This document shows positions 39,178 to 51,224 of a stretch of DNA of 64,000 nucleotides, one piece after another. The notes under the pieces were generated by a model. The model had not been told where the DNA came from. It saw only the letters and a program-made list of their open reading frames with translations, and searched no databases. The stretch is from Trebouxia sp. TZW2008 (taxonomy: Eukaryota; Chlorophyta; Trebouxiophyceae; Trebouxiales; Trebouxiaceae): positions 124,001 through 188,000 of the forward strand of contig BDIU01000053.1 in the NCBI GenBank assembly GCA_002118135.1, in the 5' to 3' direction. Each line of letters starts with the position of its first letter. Positions within the stretch are counted from its first letter, which is position 1. A program made the translations under genes and the position numbers.

Positions 39178-42100
39178 ATGCAAGCACTTTTTCTGGCAAA
39201 AGGCTGGCGCCACGATGTTGAACCTATGGTCCTTCTCGCTTCTGTATTTCAGAAGCAGCATCAAGACTTGCAGGTCGACTTCGTCACGTACCGCGTGCAC
39301 AAGGTAAGCAAGTAACAGAAGTGTGCGTGTACGTGCATGACGCAACAACGCGCCAATACAGCGTCGCTGCCTGAGTCACGCAGGTCAGCACTTGCACCCA
39401 GGTTTCTCCTGATCCACCCCTGATCCTTTTGCACCGCAGGGCTGGCTGACTGAGTTGTTTGCCAACACAAAGATCAGGCCAATATGGTTGAAGGCCAAAC
39501 CACAGAGGGCCCACGGTACTGTACAGAGTCTGGTGGTCCAGATGCAAAACGCTCAACCCAAGCCTTTTTAGCCATCCATGCAGGTCAATGACAGGGAGTA
39601 CTATACATGCTATAAATGCCTGCAGACAAGCCAGGTGTGGCTTGAACCCTGCAGTGAAAACTTGTTGATGATGCAACTGCTGGCTACTTTGTGATCATAC
39701 TCAAGCAAAGCTTGTCTACAGATGAAGTCTACAAGTAAAGCAGAAAAGGCAGCCCGAGCTCTCATCATCTGCAACCTGGCAGCAATAGATGCTGTCCATC
39801 TAGCTGAAGCTGTCTGCTTGCCCTGCATTGTAGTCTGTCCAGGCTCAGTCCCTTACCTGTTCCATGAGCATTCCAGCAATCAGCTTCAAGCCAGACTACC
39901 TGCCTTGTACAAAGCGCTGGAAGGATCTCCTCAAGGTTTGCCTGGCTAGGGTCTATAGTGCTCCCTTTGCCAACTATCATTCAAAGGAATGTGAAGCATA
40001 AATGTATAACCTAATGCTCTATCTTCGCTAGTGAGCAAAGTGGTCAGTGGGTGCTATTGTTAGCTGGTCCCACTGTTGTTTGAGGCTGTTATGGTGTTTG
40101 CAACAAACGGCTTTGGATAACAACTCTGTGTTCAGCTGGAATCATTGGCTGCCTGGTACAGAGCGCGTATGGGATAAAAAGCATTGCTAGCTAGATGACG
40201 AGGTGCTAATTCCTCACACTGCTACATTGCCACACAATCAACACTTGCTGCTGTTGTCAACACGCACTTTCAAAACTATCAGACTTGGGTGTAGCAGTTC
40301 ACTTCACCGCCACTCACCTTTTACCTGTTCTCCACCGCTGACTGCCCTGTGCAAGCCAAAAATCTGCTGTGTAAAATTGAAGTTACCAAAACAACATGTC
40401 ACGAAAATTTGATTCTTCAATGATGTTTTTGCTGGCTGATAACAGGGAAGGTTGGTTGGAAAGAAGCAGAGTACTGGATGTGGCCCTTGTATGATTCAAA
40501 ATGGCAACAATGGCGTCAGGGGAGCTTGGGCTTACCTCCTACTCTGTACCAGTCAGCAGTCCAGGCACCTCACACTCCTTTCAAGGTCCTTCCAGGTACA
40601 CTGCGTTGCATGATATAGCCCGTTCTGCAAATGCAGTCACAGAGCGTCCATCAAGATTGTCAGAAACAGCTTCTCAAGTCAGGCCAATGTGCATTTGTCA
40701 CTGAAAATTAACAACATGCTCAGCGCCACCTGCCAAGCATGGCAACAACTTCTCCCTGGGGGCCATTCAAAGCCAATATGGGGGGTGCTTGCAACTGCAG
40801 ACAGTACTCAGGTGTAGTATGCAAGCATGCCTGCACACATACATACATGTACATGTGCACACACAAAAGCCTGACTCAAGTGAGCTTTCGCAGGCACTGA
40901 CGTCAGACAGAGGCATGATGATGGCTTTGTTTTGCCGGACTGTATACCACTGTTGTTGGGCATTGGCAAGCCAGTCCTAGAGCAAACAGGGAAACTGCCC
41001 TGCAGTGTGCATGCCTGTGGCTTCTGGCAAGCAACAGGCAAACCAAGACCGGTGAGCAGACACCTCCTGCAGAACTTGGGACAGAAGAACTTCCTGACCG
41101 TCTGTCTGTGTGTTCACAAAGGCTTGTAAGCAAGGGTTGTCAAGCTGCATGGTGTGCACATTGAGTGCACCTGCAGTCTTGCGCGCACATGCAGAGTGGG
41201 GCCATGTCATGCTGTTGATGCTCCCTCAGCATGAAGCCTTGCAAGGCATGACAGCACGTATGTACCAAGTGCTTGCATGCTTATCACACACATCGACATG
41301 TCATGATGTGGGTGTTGCACCCTCTCTCGTGCACTAAGAGGTCACGCGAGCAATGCTGCAAGGAAGCAGCGCTTCTCATTGACACGTGCACTTCAGGAAA
41401 CAGCGGTCGGCAAACAGTCAGAGCTAGACAGCTTGTTGGCCAGGTACCCAGGACTGAAGGGGAAGACGTTTGCAGAGTGGCAAGGCAGCAATTGTTTGGT
41501 GTGCATTCATCTGGGCAGCGCAGCATCCCTGGGTCTGCTGCCTGACACTGCTTCCCTGTTCAAGCTGCTGAACAATGCTTTGAAATCGGCAGATGCAAAG
41601 GGTGTGCTGTTGACAGGTAATAATTTGTGCTTGCACATGTAAGTGCTGATCAAAATGCAGCTGCTGGCTGTGCTCATACACCAGTGCAGACCACCGGGGC
41701 AGTATAGGCGCATGCCAATGCAAACTCTGTTTGCCAATGTCTGACAGTTTTCAAGGCCACCATAAGAATGTGGTGGTACAGAGGTGTGGTGAAGAGCATT
41801 GGGTGGGCCTCAGCTCAGTCTTGACTGCTTTGACCAGTTTGGCAAGGGCTGCGGTTAGACACATGCTGTTTGACTGGAAAGTCTAGGGCATTTCCTATCA
41901 AATTTCTGTTTTGTTCTCTTTTCATGCTGCATTGGCTTTCTTGTCAGCATGTCAAGTACTGCATGACACAAACTGCCTACATCAGCAACTGTTATGTTGT
42001 AGAGTGTCACAACAGGAGATGAAAGTTAGTAAGACGAAGGCTTTGCACATTGACATCATGCCATCTGTTTGATGGAACACATGCAAGCGATACGCCTGCA

Positions 42101-43918
42101 TGCTGTACACATGCAGCATGAGGGCAGATAGATAGGCTCAGACCCGCCTTCCCAACTTGCATTCAAGTGTTTATAAACACGCGCTCAGATGCCTTTCAAG
42201 GTGTTGAAGGGACTTGTACTGGCGGAATCATCCTTGCTCCACAGTCGTCTCATGTGCAACAGGGCTGTACAGCTTTACCAGTGCATGTTGCTGCAGATGG
42301 ACACAAGCCACTGTTCTTTGACGTGTGGATGGCAGCTATGGCTGAGGCAGACCCAGCTCTTATCACTGATGTGTCTCATTTCCCGCCCCTCAGTGAGCTG
42401 CTGCCAAGATGCAGTGCCATCATGCACCATGGCAATAGCAACATCACAGCAGCAGCCCTTGCATCAGGGACTCCACAGATCATATGCCCCTTCACCTGTG
42501 ATCAATTAGCATTGGTGAGTGTTTTGAGACTGCAACTGCTTTTGTCTGCGCTTTAGTTGCAACACTGATGTACATAACAACTCTTTGAACAGGTTGCATT
42601 GGCATCTCATGTATGTCACTGTTCCTAGATGCTTTTGACTTCGTACCAAGGTGCAATGGTCTCCAAGTCAGACTTGTCATCCTCTGCTTGTGCGTCATCC
42701 AGTTGTCCGATTCAATTGTCAACTTGACGTGGTCAACACCGACACAGGTGGTGTTGCAGAGTCCCAGCATGTTTCCCCTCCTCTGGCAGTGGCAGGCGAT
42801 AGTAGCCGCATTGCAACTGATGCATTGCGTGTGCTCCCTCCATCATGACCACAAGGAGTGGATACTGTTTCCTAATATACAAGGCTATGTCTGCCTCAAA
42901 GTCCCGTGCTTTGCCTGTCATTGGTCTCACTTGTGAGTCCCAAAAGACCATTCTATTGCAGTGCTTCAATGCTTACTGCTAGAAGTCTTACTCTTGTTAT
43001 GTGTGTGTATATAGTTGCAGGACCATGCATGGAAAAGTTCGTCAGTGTTTTCCATTGCAGGCCAACAAGTTGTGTCGCCTGGGAGTGGCTGTGCAAGGAC
43101 CTGACATGCTCATGGGCACACTTGACATACAGGCCATGTTACAAGCCCCTGGCACGTTAACCTTGTCTCATTCAGAAATACACACGTTGCCTTCAAGAGC
43201 AGAGGCCAGCTTAAACGCTGACAGCACAGGGGACACAGCTGTCTCAGAACAGCAGCTAAGCAAGAAGCTGCAGGTATGAGTGATTGGTTGTTGCGTGGGA
43301 CACAAACTTGTTGACAGCAGGGCATGTGCCTGTTTGGCATTCAGTCTGCATCTGTGGCGAGCCAGACAGAGGGTCAGGAGATTGAGCTTCATCACCTCTG
43401 TTTGTCTGCCTGTCTGTCTGGCTGTGTCTGTCTGTATGTTTGTCTGACGGTCTGTCACTTTCATCCATTTGTGAATCTGCTTGTCTGTCTGGTTGTTTGT
43501 TTGTTTGTCTGTCTGTCTGTCTGTCCATTTGTCATGTCTGGCTGTACGCAGATGAACAGATAATTGCGCAGCTAAAAGTTATTTGGCAAAGTACCGCGTG
43601 AGGGTGGGGGGGCGTAGGTTTACAGGACCATGAAGTTTTTGATCCTCAGCATAGTGATGCAATGTGCCTGACACTCAGTGGCATGTTCAGGAGGTGATGT
43701 CTGGCGGCATGCACCAGGCCTGCCAACACGCAAAAACGATTTTGCTGGCAGAGCAGAACGGAGTGGATGTGGCTGTAGACTTCATCCACCAGCATATGAT
43801 GAAGCATGCTGCTTTTGCACAGCTCGGTAGCGTGAGGCCGCCAGTGCATGGCGCTGCAACTGATGATGACATCGATCAGGTCCTCTTCATGGTCTCATGC
43901 TGTGATTCACTGCGGTAG
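39178..43918 (+). CDS. sterol-glucosyltransferase-like GT-B glycosyltransferase (GT1/GT28 type)
   Basis: Likely exons: 39178-39303, 39440-39532, 39722-39935, 40446-40585, 40894-41051, 41397-41616, 42189-42514, 43061-43273, 43691-43918, about 570 residues. The start MQALFLAKGWRHDVEPMVLL replaces the usual VFMAFGTKGDVYP. Later signatures: LIICNLAAIDAVHLAEA; GWKEAEYWMWPLYD; SVHACGFWQA; LVCIHLGSAASLG; KGVLLTG; and the C-terminal donor-sugar loop HHGNSNITAAALASGTPQII, where the family usually has HHGGSGTTAAG. LANKLCRLGVA follows. Such proteins move glucose from UDP-glucose to sterols or other lipids. The end of exon 39440 and the join before 40894 (phase mismatch) are not settled. The final exon may instead splice on towards the FkbM gene. 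Confidence 0.85.
43405..43540 (+). repeat. TGTC/TTTG-rich microsatellite
   Basis: An imperfect run of tgtctgtctgtc and tgtttgtttgtt units lies in the last intron of the sterol-glycosyltransferase-like gene. Confidence 0.8.
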
Positions 43919-44101
43919 GCTTATAAAATCATACATGCCACATGCAGCTTACGCATGTCAGGCTGCATGCCTGCATACATTTGCATCTTGCTGGCTGCAT
44001 GTTCCTACACAGAGCTCCTCATGCTGTGATGCTCTTCCTAACCCTGCCCATACGCATCTGTCTCTCTAGGAAGTCTGAGCAGAGCTGCAAGACTGACTTG
44101 T

Positions 44102-46314
44102 ATGTCGGTGAGAGCAGGACTATGTACAGCTTCCCAACGGGTGGGAAGTGTCAGTTCAAGCAGAGATAGAGGGCTTATTCATCCAAATGAAATCTTCAGG
44201 AATGAGTGCTACGGGAAACATGGCATCAACATCAGAGATGGAGACACGGTTGTTGATGTGGGAGCCAATGTAGGTCAGAAGCCTCAGTCTCTTGAACCCG
44301 TTGTTTGCATTACTGGGGAATGGTCAGCTCCCGCAAGCTATCACACTCAAGCCAGACTGTTGGGTTTGAATGAATCAATCAAATCAATTCACAGTCCGTT
44401 GTGGGGAGCCAGATGTGACTTATCAGACATCTTGGCACCAAAGCACAGGTGAATGTAGCAAGCGACACTAGGCACTCGTTCAGCGTTGCGCTCAGAAACA
44501 GGCAAATGCTACCTTGGAACCCCGACTAGGTTACCAGGTTTAGCTGAGTTTGAGTTGTTTTTGGCACCTTTCAGATTTGCTGATGGTTGTGGCTGGAACC
44601 GATGTGCCTAACAAGTGAGCAGCCCTTCTGCGCCTAGTGAGGACAGCTCGGTTGCGCAGGCATGTTTGTCTGTTGGGCGCTGAAGGGAGACAAGGGGAAG
44701 GGCAGAGGAGTGCCAGGCAGGATATTTGCCTTGGAGCCTGTACCTCAAAACCTTCTTGTCATGGAGCACAACTTGAAGCATCATGACATGGCCAGCAAGG
44801 TCAGTCTTAAATCATATCACCCTTTGATAAGATCTACCTCACAGGCTGAGGCGTCAAATGGGATGAGGATGCACTGCAGTGCAGTCCTAACTTGGTTTGA
44901 GATAAACATTTCACAATGATGTTGCACAAGTTGCCATGAAGCATGGGTCACAATGGCAAACCTAGCAAGGTCAGCTTTGCTGGCAGTCTAGCTAGTACAG
45001 AGCTATAGTTCAACTGTACCTAGCTATAGTATAGCTGATGCGTAGCTGCGGTCCAGAGCTATCAAAAACACAGCACAGCTGCAGAAAAAGATGTTGCGCT
45101 CATACTGGCACCTGCGCTTCTGATTGGTACCCTGTGTATGTGCCTGATGCTGCAGCAAATGCGCCATCAATCAAGGTGTGTGCAGGGGCATGTACGTGCG
45201 CACAGGAAGTGTCACCAGCTGCTTCACACAGGAGTGTTTGCACCAAGACAGCTCCAAAAGCTCTCTGCCTTCCTTGGAGTTTTGCAGCAGATCAGATGCT
45301 CAAAAATAGCTTCAATTCTGCTGTAATGGCTGTACAGGTACAGGTCATCCCAAAGGCTGTAGGTGCCAGAATGGGAGAGCTGCAGATACGCTTCTACCCT
45401 AACATGCCAGGCAACTCGACCTGCAATGTGCAAGAGAAGATGGATTTGCAAGGAGAGATGATGCAGGAGTTCTTCTTTGCAGATGCTCAAGACTGTGTCT
45501 GCCCTGTCACCACTATGAGTCAGCTGATCAAGGACAACGACCTCAGCCACATAGATCTGTTGAAGGTACGCTGCAATCTGGTAGCATCAACTCAGATTGG
45601 CTTGCTCTGCTAGCTCTTTTGCATGCTGCTGTGCATAGCGATACAATGATGCCCATGGGTAGAAACACACTGCCTTTTGAGGCCACAAAAGTATCGCCTA
45701 TGCATATCAATCTGTGCCCCTCACACAGTGTGTGAGTACCACAGATAGATGTAGAAGGCTGTGAGCTGGAGGTTTTGCAAGGTGTTCAACCTCAAGACTG
45801 GGCATGTATCAAACAGGTCGGTGGTCAGCCATCTGTCTATTTTGCCTGTATGTGTCTTAGCCCTTTCGTTCTGATCTGCTTGTAACACCTGAGCCGGCTG
45901 TTGCTTACTGCTCACAAGGGCAATAAACAGCAAGCAAACTCTGCTGCCATCTCAACTTAAAGCGTTCAGGGCATAGCAGTGCAGATGCATGATGACATGC
46001 TTGGTCCCATCGCAAGTGCAAAGCCTGCATCATAACCTGCAGCATTCTAGTGTTCCAGAACCAATTTTTGTGTACAAGGGATTCGTGCGGCAAGCACTCC
46101 AAGTCAGCCGACCACCGATCCTTTCCTAGGCAAGCAGAATCTTTTCAGCTATAGATTCAAACAAATGTCGATTTTGCAGGTAGCATTGGAGCTTCATGAT
46201 GTCGCATCTCGCTTGCAAATTGCCACAGATCTACTTCAAGCAAATGGATTTACAGTGCATACAGAACGCGACTTTCCACCGCAGAATGTGATGATATATG
46301 CTTTCAGGCATTGA
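44102..46314 (+). CDS. FkbM-family SAM-dependent methyltransferase
   Basis: FkbM-type enzymes methylate hydroxyl groups, often on sugars or polyketides. Exons 44102-44273, 44660-44799, 45338-45565, 45745-45816, 46180-46314 join in phase to 248 residues. Signatures: RHG-like KHGINIRDGDTVVDVGANVG (SAM motif I), GRIFALEPVPQNLLVMEHNL, VIPKAVGARMGELQIRFYP, MPGNST, HIDLLK|IDVEGCELEVLQG and LELHDVASRLQ. ATG 44102 opens the frame, but homologues normally have about 40 more residues before it. In a different frame upstream, after the CTCTCTAG acceptor at 44070, lies DLYVGESRTMYSFPTGGK, which resembles that missing N-terminus. Either a frameshift or a misread base separates them, or the two frames are used by different transcripts. 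Confidence 0.88.
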
Positions 46315-47049
46315 TCTCGCTTTGTATTCGCTAATGTTGTTTTACAATTAAGTTTATACAGCTATATTGTTTGGCAGCTCTAACTAAGTTTTGAAGCGAT
46401 GCTGAGGAAGCGTGTGTGAGCAGGAGCTCGATAATTTGCGCCAGAGGCTGCATGATGCAATGTTGTAAATTCTGTGTGACAGTCACTTTTACGCGCTGCT
46501 TCTGGCTGAGGCTTGAGAGCTGTTTGTTTTGGCAGCTTGAACCACACCCACCAATGCAAGTTGTACGCAGCGCACAGATTGAATGCAAGCAAAGTGACGA
46601 AAGGCATATACTCAGCATACACTGAGCTGAACCTACTTGTGGTGCCATACGTGGCAACGATGCTGCGCCGTTTGGCAAGCGCAGTGTCACAGACTGACGG
46701 CCCCTGAATGTGCCAGCAGACAGTGCGTCCATATGGCAGAAAACGGCGACACATGCAGCGAAACGCTTCATGAAGTGATGATGTCCTCACATCTCATATT
46801 GCAGTGACATCTTTGTGCAAATCAATACTGTACTTGAGTCTGGCATATTGAAAAATTGATGAGTGTAGTCAATTGCAAGGTCTAACAATTTGAAAGCAAA
46901 CAGAGACATATGTGTAACAAACAGCCTGCTGTACTTTTCTCCAAAATCACTTGACTCAAAACCAAGAAAGCGCATTGCTCTTACTAAGACTTCTGCAGCA
47001 GCAGATTGTTTCACTGGCCATGGCATGAGGTACATTGCCTGCTGATGCT
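46315..47049. other. spacer, no supportable gene
   Basis: Spacer after the FkbM methyltransferase. Open frames at 46331-46790 on the minus strand overlap each other in two frames and show no known motif. Confidence 0.5.
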
Positions 47050-47400
47050 TCACGATGGCCTAAAAGGGCAACCAGTCCTACCATGAGATCGTTTTCTAGG
47101 CTGACCACAGATTGTGCACATGTAAGCTGTGCCACTGCCACCCCTATTGTTCTTGGTGGCAAACACCTTTACAGGTGCATTAGGCATGCCTCCTGGTGGG
47201 GTTGCTGCGCGCGCTTGGTCTTCAGATACTGCTTGCGTGCAGCCCTAGCATTAGCCCAAGCTTCAATCTGTTTAGACCGGGGGATGAATCAATACTGAGC
47301 TGCTTGATGCTGAACAGCCTCATTGATGAGGTTGGCGTCACGCAGCTCTGCTGCAGCGTTCAATGCAGCATCAAATTGTTGCATTTGTCAAGCGTAAGAC
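47050..47400 (-). pseudogene. broken element-derived protein with zinc-binding tail
   Basis: The minus strand encodes, in successive frames, FDAALNAAAELRDANLINEA, a TGA, IEAWANARAARKQYLKTKR, then after a frame change GGMPNAPVKVFATKNNRGG and a tail YMCTICGQPRKRSHGRTGC before TGA at 47050-47052. The CxxC...H...C tail resembles short zinc-binding tails of transposon-related proteins. This assignment is inferred from architecture only. At least one in-frame stop and one frameshift show that it is dead. It lies just upstream of the UDP-glycosyltransferase. Confidence 0.55.
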
Positions 47401-47587
47401 AGCTTCTGGTTGAATCATCCCTGAAGGAGGTAGATTGAGAACCTGCAAGTCAGAGAGTCCATCGCCAGGCTTCTGCTGTGGGACGACAGAGTTCTCCAGC
47501 CGAAAGCTGTCTCGATTGGATGCTACGCCGAATACTCCCAGCTGGTGTCACCTGAGTTTGGTGGCGTGGTCGCCTCGAGTCAGGCTC

Positions 47588-50500
47588 ATGCAGCAGTTGC
47601 AAGCACCTCGGCTGACTGTTGCATCGTTACTAGCGGTGCTGTTGCTGTCGCTGCCGGATGTACAGACTAGCTCCATCTTGGCGTTTGGTGTCACAAGCGG
47701 CGTATCCCACCATCTGCAGCTAATAAAGATCGGACAAGAACTCCTCGAGAGGGGACACAACTTCACCTTGCTGATTAGCTCGGCAGAGGTGAACAAGCAC
47801 ATTTTTGAACATGCGCAAGGCCATGGCTGTCGAATAATAGAATTTCGAGACGAAGCTCCTGCTATGGGATCGCTTGATTCCATACGCACCATCCTGCGGG
47901 ATCCCGAGACGGTATGACAAGTGTGTTAGCAGGCTTTACCTGCTTTCCTGGCTCTCTTTAGCATATACTATGTCCTGCAGCTGACACAAGCACATGGAGC
48001 TGGGTCGTTGTTGACTGCCCAACACTTGATGTCAGACCAAGATACCCTGGACAATCTCAAAGCTCTGCAGTTCGATGTGATGCTGAGGGATGCTTTGTGT
48101 TGGCCAGCAGACCTGCTTAGTGGGGTTTTGGGCCTTCCTAGTGTGGACTTCATTCCTTCACCCTACCTGCTGCCACTTCATGAAGGTTCTCACATGATAC
48201 CAAACCCCATGGCCTACGTCCCACAATTCTCATCTGGTCTCACTACAAATATGGTGAGCCCATAGCTTGATTAGCGTCGCCTTGTTGCAGCATTATCAGT
48301 GTCTTGCAGCTACACTGCAAATGTGCGCTGTCTACCTCTTGACATGTTTAAGCTTTGGGCAGCATCCCATAAGCATGCACCTAGCGATGATGCCAGCTGC
48401 TTAGGTCAATGAGTATCGTGCTGGGGAAGGTTATATGTGTACACAAGTATAAAAGCAGTTTGGTATGCTTGCATCAACCCATCATTCACATCATTGGATG
48501 CTTTTGTGAGCCGACCATGCAATATCAGAACATGCAAGTCAATGACACAACTTTATTCTACAGGGTTTCTGGCAACGTGTGCAAAACTATCGGTGTAATC
48601 AGTTTTGCAAGAAAATGGCGCCTGTTCTGACTACCAGCAAAAGGGACTTTGTGGAGAAATTGGGCTTCCAGATGCCCAGCACAGGAGACAATCCTCAGAT
48701 ATCACATGCTGTAGCCACAATTATTGCCGTGGACTGGGCTTTAGAGTTCCCACAACCCATGCCCCCAGACATTCACGTAATTACTGCCCTTGGCTTTTCA
48801 TGTCTAAGTGCTTGCAGTGCTGCTAGCATGCCCACCAGGCTTCTTGTTAGACGTTACAAGTACCTGTTGGAGTAGCACACAAACTTGCCTGGTCAACCTT
48901 GGTTATGTACATGCATATTGCACTTGTGATCATATTCTGCTTATAGCAAGCATGTAACGGGTTGATAGCCTAGGAAAGGCGCTCGTTGACACTTAGTGCA
49001 CAACCCCTTTTGTAACAGGGTTGTGCACTAAGTGTCAACGAGCGCCTTTCCTAGGCTATCAACCCTTTACAAAGCAAGAAGTCTCAAGGGCACATGCAAG
49101 CTGCCTATGCATCGCATGAAGGAAAGAAAGCATAATGTCGTTGAGGCGTTGCTCAAAGGAAAGTTCAGGGTGTGCCTAGCCTTCCCTGCCAATGCATTGA
49201 CACCGGCATCATCTGTTGAGTGGCCTTGCAGTGGACGTCTGCATGCCTTGCGTAAGTGAAGCTATAGTAAAACTATAACGAAACTTGTAGATTGTGGGGC
49301 CAGTGCTGGCCGCACCTGCCAAGGCCTTGCAAGGAGAGTTGGCAGAGTTTCTACAAGGAGAGGCAGCAATGTCTAGTGGTGCTGTTTACGTGAACATGGG
49401 CACCTTAGCTGTGGTGTCAGAGGATGAGCTCCACAGCTTTGCAGCAGCATTCTCAAAATTGCCGCACCCTATTGTTTGGAAAATGGCTCCTTATGACCTG
49501 CCAGGTGACCAACACTGTGAGCTTGCCTTAGCTGTTTTGCTGCCTGGTTGCGTCCATTTCATGCATGTTAGTTTTTGCACTATTAACAATTCTCATGTAC
49601 ATCAATGTGCTAGTTGCTATATTTGTAGATGATACACGTTGTTGTGTTAGCGTTATGTATTATATCATCTCATGTCTTATCTGTGTCACAGTTTTCAAGC
49701 ATCAGTACTTGCGATTACCATGGCTAGCAGTAACACTCGTTGGTTTGCTAGGGAACATAAGCATCTCTTCGCTGAATCTGACTTCCAATGTCAAGGTCGT
49801 GAGCTGGGCCCCACAGAACGATGTGTTGGGGTCCCCTTTTGTACGGGCACTAGTCACCAATGCTGGCAAAAATAGCCTATATGAAGCAGCTTACCATGGG
49901 AAACCGCTGGTGGCGGTGCCTTTGTCTGGTGACCAACCAGACAATGCAGCAAAGGTAAGGCAATTTAAGTGTTTTCCTGTCTCCCAACCATGTCAGCCTG
50001 TAGTGGAACTATTTGGCATGGACAACCGATTTTGGAAGCATAGAACAAGGAACAATCTGCTTCACGGGCTCAGGATCTAGCTATCTTGTGTTGGCATAAA
50101 GTTACCATGGAGCTAGGGATTACAGTCCAAAACTCATGCCACTCAGCATGTGTCTCCCATTGCGGATTCCTTCTCCAGTTCATGTAAGGTTCTTGCAGGC
50201 TTTGGAGGATTGTGCAATGACATTCAACACTGCACCCCTTCTACCGTTATGTGTGTGATGATCTGATGCTTGGTTGGCACACTGTTTGCTACTCTAAAGA
50301 CTACCACGTCCAGCTGCAATGAATGATGAGGGAGTGTACTTAAGATAGTCTTGATGGGCAATTCTTCATGTCCCTCATGCCAGTGTTGTTTGATCTCACG
50401 CTTTTCCATTTCTCGATCAAGAATATACAATTGCACCAAATGTGTATGCAGGCTGTATATCATGGGTTTGGGATCACTGTCAATCCAGCCAAGCTGTCTC

Positions 50501-51224
50501 CGCCTGCCTTTGAACCTATTGTAGAAGCATTGATGCTTGTCTTGGGCGACGCCAACTATACGGTATGTTTGAGTGAGCCTATATGCATTAGTCATGTAGC
50601 TTGTCTGCTATTGCAACATGTGGTCTGCAAATGGTATCAATACTTGGACAACATCAAACTGAACGGCACCTAGAGCTGTTGTAGCTACATGTCAGTGCTC
50701 ATTCAAGGAGAGAAAGTAGTTATCATGAGCTCAAGCCACATTTGCACACAAGCCACAAATTGGCAGTATATTGGCTTGTTTGTAGTTTGGAGAGCCCAAT
50801 CTTGCCGTGTTGTGTGCGGTGATTATAGAAAACCAGTGTGCATAATGATATTGAGCTCAAAATGATGCTAAAAAAGGTGTGTGATGTCGACAAGAAGTGC
50901 AAGAGTTGTGCATGTGTTTAGGATAATGCTAAAAGAGTGCAAAGGCGCTTGTTGAGCAAACGGCGTCAACCTGTGGAGCTTGCAGCAGACGTCATTGAAC
51001 ATGTCCTGGATACGGGAGGAGAGCCATACATGCGAACCAAACAAAATACCCTGTCATGGTGGCAGCTTTCCTTGCTGGATGTCAAACTTTTCCTGGCTGC
51101 TCGGGTAGCTTTGTCAGTTGGACTAGTCTTGCTTGCTATTTGGCTGGTGGTCAACCGTTTCAAAGCTGGAAAACCAGCCTCGAAATTGTCCAAGTCTGTG
51201 AGGAAGGATGTTAAGGTTGCTTGA
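47588..51224 (+). CDS. UDP-glycosyltransferase (UGT), membrane-anchored
   Basis: Exons 47588-47911, 47981-48253, 48564-48776, 49291-49504, 49752-49954, 50452-50562, 50922-51224 join in phase to 546 residues. The N-terminus is a signal peptide (LTVASLLAVLLLSLPDVQTS), followed by the UGT opening FGVTSGVSHHLQLIKIGQEL. The C-terminal signature is present as VVSWAPQNDVLGSP, ALVTNAGKNSLYEAAYHGKP and PLSGDQPDNAAK. A single membrane helix (VALSVGLVLLAIWLVV) and a short Lys/Arg-rich cytosolic tail end the protein, as in animal-type ER UGTs that conjugate lipophilic acceptors. The THGG of the signature is TNAG here, so the His that touches the UDP phosphates is absent. Plant soluble UGTs lack both signal peptide and anchor. 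Confidence 0.9.
48954..49070. repeat. near-perfect 53-bp inverted repeat
   Basis: Arms 48954-49006 and 49018-49070 are reverse complements at 52 of 53 positions (only 48958 differs), with an 11-nt loop ctttt.gtaaca at 49007-49017. The core includes gggttgatagcctaggaaag. It lies in the third UGT intron, between exons ending at 48776 and starting at 49291. No coding frame is present. Confidence 0.95.

Noticed and set aside
43405..43540. The TGTC-rich tract as a CRISPR-like or regulatory array
   Set aside because: It is a plain imperfect tetranucleotide microsatellite without spacers of fixed length.
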